A stretch of DNA of 7,599 bases from NCBI RefSeq assembly GCF_000972705.2, contig NZ_LATL02000329.1, forward strand, positions 1 to 7,599, written 5' to 3'. The position numbers were made by a program, and so were the translations under genes. The notes beneath the pieces are model-generated. The model worked only from the letters and a program-made list of their open reading frames with translations. It searched no databases and was not told where the DNA came from. The stretch is from Limnoraphis robusta CS-951 (GTDB taxonomy: Bacteria > Cyanobacteriota > Cyanobacteriia > Cyanobacteriales > Microcoleaceae). Shown here piece after piece: positions 5,283 through 7,599 of the stretch (position 1 is its first letter; every line of letters starts with the position of its first letter).

Positions 5283-6416
5283 ATGTTTCGTTCCTGCATC
5301 ACCCCGGACTGTCGGCAGCACCCGGTCAGACAGGCTTTTTACCGAGAAGCCCTCGGCATAACCTTCTAAATTCAGGCTGGTATTCAAATCGCGGTCAACG
5401 CTTACACCGCAATTATTACAGTTAAAAACTCGTTCTTTCAGTGCTATTTGTTGAACGTGACCGCAACTTGAACAGGTCTTAGTTGACGGGTAAAATCTAT
5501 CAGCAAAAACTACTACTGAGCCGTACCACTCGGACTTATACTCGACTTGGCGGCGAATTTCATAAAGAGCAGAATCGGCAATAGCACCCGCTAACTTATG
5601 ATTTTTTAACATCCGAGAAACATTCAAGTCTTCTAACCCGATGACTGCGTGATTTTTGCATAGCCATGAGGTAAGTTTATGAATTGCATCTTTTCGGATG
5701 TTTGTGACTCGCTGATAAGCTTTCGCTAATTTAAGTTTGGCTTTATTCCTGTTATTGGAACCCTTCTGTTTTCTAGAAAGTTCGCGCTGAAGTTTGGCCA
5801 GATTTTTCTGTGCTTTTTTGTGAGCTGCTGGATTGGCAAAAACAGTACCATCTGAACAGGTCGCCAATGCCTTAACCCCAACATCAACACCCAGATAAAC
5901 TCTTGATTTAACAGTCTGTTCTGGTTCAAACTCATAGCCTACAGAGATATACCAAGAATCGGCGACTCGACTAATTGTAACTCGTTTAGTCTGGATTCCG
6001 GTTAGGGGTTCGTAAGTGTTAACCCATCCAATAAAAGGAAGCTTCAATCTCTTCCCCGAAAACTTCATTACCTTACCGCAATTATCGAGAGTAAAGCTAT
6101 CATTTCTGCCTTTTTTCTTGAACTTAGGATGTTTGGCAATGCCTTGAAAAAATCGGCTAAATGCTTCTCCCAAGTGCATAAAAGCAAATTGATAAACTCT
6201 AGAACTTAGCGTTGACTGCCAGGAGTATTGAGGTTTAATGTGATTGGTGTATAATTTTTTAAGCTTGTTTGTTGAAGGTTTTAGTCCTTCTTTATAAGCC
6301 TCGTTCCACATCGCTAAGGCCCAATTCCAGACCCATCTAGAATATCCCGCGTGTTTAGCCATTAAGGTCTTTTGACGGTTATTAAGTTTGAGTTGGGTCT
6401 TGAAGGCTCGTTGCAT
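5280..6416 (-). CDS. tnpB: TnpB, RNA-guided RuvC nuclease of an IS200/IS605-type element
   Basis: This 378-residue protein is a full-length member of the OrfB/TnpB family, RNA-guided DNA nucleases related to Cas12 that promote retention of their element. The helix-turn-helix-like N terminus (1-60) is followed by a beta/WED-like part. The split RuvC nuclease has D178 in LGVDVG, E262 in IGLEDLNV and D343 (or D341) in VDRDLNTSLNL. Between the last two is a four-Cys zinc finger: CSSC (C315, C318) and CNNC (C333, C336). All catalytic residues are present, so it appears active. The ATG (6414-6416) has no clear Shine-Dalgarno sequence. A near-consensus promoter lies directly upstream. It sits between rsmH and the phosphatase operon on the same strand, 76 bp before the phosphatase start, and is alone without tnpA. 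Confidence 0.93.
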   Translation of the reverse strand: MQRAFKTQLKLNNRQKTLMAKHAGYSRWVWNWALAMWNEAYKEGLKPSTNKLKKLYTNHIKPQYSWQSTLSSRVYQFAFMHLGEAFSRFFQGIAKHPKFKKKGRNDSFTLDNCGKVMKFSGKRLKLPFIGWVNTYEPLTGIQTKRVTISRVADSWYISVGYEFEPEQTVKSRVYLGVDVGVKALATCSDGTVFANPAAHKKAQKNLAKLQRELSRKQKGSNNRNKAKLKLAKAYQRVTNIRKDAIHKLTSWLCKNHAVIGLEDLNVSRMLKNHKLAGAIADSALYEIRRQVEYKSEWYGSVVVFADRFYPSTKTCSSCGHVQQIALKERVFNCNNCGVSVDRDLNTSLNLEGYAEGFSVKSLSDRVLPTVRGDAGTKH

Positions 6417-6439
6417 AGATGTATTCTGTTATCTTACAG

Positions 6440-6469
6440 ATAGTACCGTGTTGTACCATAAATTGTCAA
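6440..6469 (-). promoter_or_regulatory. tnpB promoter spanning the element edge
   Basis: On the minus strand a perfect -35 TTGACA (6464-6469) and a -10 TACTAT (6440-6445) are separated by 18 bp. Transcription would start near 6433, leaving a 16-18-nt leader. The inferred element end (6455) falls between the boxes, so the -35 lies in flanking DNA and the -10 inside the element. Confidence 0.6.
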
Positions 6470-6480
6470 CTAAGTTACTG

Positions 6481-6494
6481 CTCCTGACTCCTGA
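6481..6494. repeat. CTCCTGA heptamer pair
   Basis: Two tandem CTCCTGA units, resembling the heptamers near the right ends of the MITE-like elements (GTCTCCTGA). A short tandem repeat of the cyanobacterial heptamer type. Confidence 0.5.
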
Positions 6495-6509
6495 ATTCAG
6501 TTTGATAAC

Positions 6510-6594
6510 TGGTAGTATTTAGGCGACCTTTAGTCGCTCGTGGCAAGTTTCCGCCCCTGAATAAATTCAATGGGCTACCACTCTACCGGACTGT
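6510..6594 (-). other. Foldable intergenic segment, possible remnant of a second TnpB-element 3' end
   Basis: The 6456-6636 stretch holds no gene. Within it, GCGAC (6523-6527) pairs with GTCGC (6533-6537). GCCC (6553-6556) pairs with GGGC (6572-6575) around a TGAAT/ATTCA stem. TGGTA (6510-6514) pairs with TACCA (6576-6580) to enclose both hairpins. On the minus strand it starts with ACAGTCCGG (plus 6586-6594), a 9-bp match to the codons for TVR near the end of the neighbouring tnpB (5304-5312). This suggests an omega-RNA/right-end scaffold left from another TnpB element, but a 9-bp match could be chance. Confidence 0.35.
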
Positions 6595-6636
6595 TTCCCG
6601 TGTTTATCAATAATATTTCAATCTACTGGTGAGTCA

Positions 6637-7539
6637 TCAGATCGTTATTCGTTCAGCCAGTCTGAGTTTAGCAGATCGAGCGCGAGGATTATCAGCGATT
6701 TCATCAGCTAGCGGTTGAATGGGCTTTTTGGTTAACACCTGCAAATGAGAATCACTTTTAAAACTCTGTTTAACTCTGCGATCTTCTAAACTGTGAAAAC
6801 TAATCACTCCAATTCTACCCCCCAATTTTAACCATTGCGGTGCTTTGCTGAGAAAGGTTTCCAGGGCTGTTAGTTCTTGGTTAACCGCAATTCTGAGGGC
6901 TTGAAATACACGAGTCGCCGGATGAATGCGACCATAACGGGACTTGGGTGGGTAACAAGAGGCAATCACATCCGCCAGTTGAGTGGTTGTCTCAAACGGA
7001 CGCTGTTGGACAATCTTTCTGGCAATCCGACGAGACAATCGTTCTTCGCCATAATCAAAAAAGATATCGGCTAACTCAACCTCATCGTAAGTATTAATAA
7101 TATCAGCAGCACTCAACAATTGTTGTTGATTCATTCGCATATCTAACGGGGCGCTATGACGAAAGCTAAACCCGCGAGTTGGGGTATCGAGTTGGTAGGA
7201 ATTGACGCCTAAATCTGCAATAATGCCATCAAACTCCATGCCTTTGGGTTGATACTCCGCAAAATTTCCCCGCCAAAACTGCACTCGCTCGACAAAACTC
7301 GGTTCAACTTCTGCTAATCTAGCTTGAGTTGCTGCGATCGCCACTTCATCTTGATCAAGGGCTGTTAAATGCACATCCGCCGCCGCTTGTAAAATCAACA
7401 AACTATGACCGCCACCACCCACCGTCGCATCCAGATAATGTCCCCCCGCAACCACAGATAACCCCGTGATCAATTCTCGACTCAAAACGGGAACATGAAC
7501 AAAATTAGTCGATAATTCAGTTAAATTCAATTCAGGCAT
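6637..7539 (-). CDS. rsmH: 16S rRNA (cytosine(1402)-N(4))-methyltransferase RsmH
   Basis: RsmH (MraW) uses S-adenosylmethionine to methylate N4 of C1402 in the 16S rRNA decoding centre. At 300 residues it is of normal family length. Signature segments in order are: HVPVL (15-19), SAM motif I DATVGGGGH (37-45), the acidic ALDQDE (60-65) that contacts SAM, IIADLGVNSYQLD (106-118), RGFSFR and PLDMRM (122-136), the insert domain with YGEERLSRRIA, HPATRVFQALRI (206-217), ISFHSLEDR (246-254), and the terminal NPRARSAKLRLAE. The family usually has GVSS where this has GVNS (N113), a conservative change. The ATG (7537-7539) lacks a Shine-Dalgarno sequence; the leader on the mRNA strand is instead a C-rich heptamer array. 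Downstream lies the gene-free TnpB-associated stretch, so it appears monocistronic in this window. Confidence 0.96.
   Translation of the reverse strand: MPELNLTELSTNFVHVPVLSRELITGLSVVAGGHYLDATVGGGGHSLLILQAAADVHLTALDQDEVAIAATQARLAEVEPSFVERVQFWRGNFAEYQPKGMEFDGIIADLGVNSYQLDTPTRGFSFRHSAPLDMRMNQQQLLSAADIINTYDEVELADIFFDYGEERLSRRIARKIVQQRPFETTTQLADVIASCYPPKSRYGRIHPATRVFQALRIAVNQELTALETFLSKAPQWLKLGGRIGVISFHSLEDRRVKQSFKSDSHLQVLTKKPIQPLADEIADNPRARSAKLRLAERITI
7334..7341. repeat. HIP1 palindrome GCGATCGC
   Basis: Exact HIP1 octamer inside rsmH. Confidence 0.85.
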
Positions 7540-7545
7540 AGGAAA

Positions 7546-7578
7546 TTGGGAGTTGGGAGTTGGGAGTTGGGAGTTGGG
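7546..7578 (+). repeat. TTGGGAG heptamer array with G-quadruplex pattern
   Basis: Four exact TTGGGAG units (7546-7573) plus a partial fifth (TTGGG) start seven bases upstream of the rsmH ATG. The plus strand, which is the template for rsmH, carries five GGG runs each separated by the 4-nt loop AGTT, matching the canonical intramolecular G-quadruplex rule. The mRNA strand is correspondingly C-rich. Confidence 0.85.
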
Positions 7579-7599
7579 GCGGGTGAGGCCTAGATATCT

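Larger units (their letters stand above)
5259..6455 (-). mobile_element. TnpB-only IS200/IS605-type (IS1341-like) element
   Basis: An intact tnpB gene lies between TATAACACGGTA (5259-5270) and TACCGTGTTGTA (6444-6455), an inverted pair matching at 11 of 12 positions. This gives a likely 1.2-kb unit. The TnpB 3' end coincides with a hairpin, as expected for the right end and omega-RNA scaffold of these elements. There is no tnpA (Y1 or serine recombinase) beside it, so movement would need a helper in trans. True ends are uncertain because the family normally carries subterminal hairpins rather than terminal repeats. Confidence 0.65.

Overview
The window looks like chromosomal DNA of a cyanobacterium. 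The evidence is a helical carotenoid protein plus CTDH photoprotection pair, four HIP1 palindromes (GCGATCGC), heptameric tandem repeats, and a REC-GAF-PP2C phosphatase beside a small HATPase. Repeat content and protein style suggest a filamentous form, but I cannot name a genus from sequence alone.

Layout. (1) 52-972, minus: queG, epoxyqueuosine reductase, whose stop codon lies in a GC-rich repeat-like motif. (2) 996-2446: a split orange-carotenoid-protein module on plus. HCP (1297-1809) matches the OCP N-terminal domain and CTDH (2000-2446) matches the OCP C-terminal domain. Two nearly identical ~106-bp MITE-like elements with TATAGCAGA terminal inverted repeats sit in direct orientation on either side of the HCP gene. 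The first lies against the queG 5' end and the second between HCP and CTDH. (3) 2460-2894, minus: an unrecognised protein, convergent with CTDH. (4) 3073-5203, minus: a two-gene signalling operon with an 11-bp overlap, a REC-GAF-SpoIIE/RsbU-type phosphatase followed by an RsbW-like kinase/anti-sigma protein. (5) 5259-6455, minus: a TnpB-only IS200/IS605-type element with intact RuvC and zinc-finger residues, inserted just upstream of the phosphatase gene. (6) 6456-6636: a gene-free stretch with heptamers and a foldable segment that may be the remnant of a second TnpB-type element. (7) 6637-7539, minus: rsmH (mraW), with a heptamer array matching a G-quadruplex pattern directly at its 5' end.

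How it works together. HCP should bind a ketocarotenoid and quench excess energy or singlet oxygen; CTDH is the carotenoid carrier that loads such proteins. The HCP promoter carries a near-consensus HLR1-like (RpaB) site, which fits light-stress control. The phosphatase/HATPase pair is the upper part of a partner-switching pathway whose STAS antagonist and final target are not in the window. queG and rsmH are RNA-modification housekeeping genes.

The most interesting material is non-coding: the paired MITEs and their outward promoter-like ends, the 5' hairpin before CTDH, the TnpB element with a promoter spanning its edge, and the G-rich array at rsmH. I see no evidence for a wholly new multi-gene defence or metabolic system.
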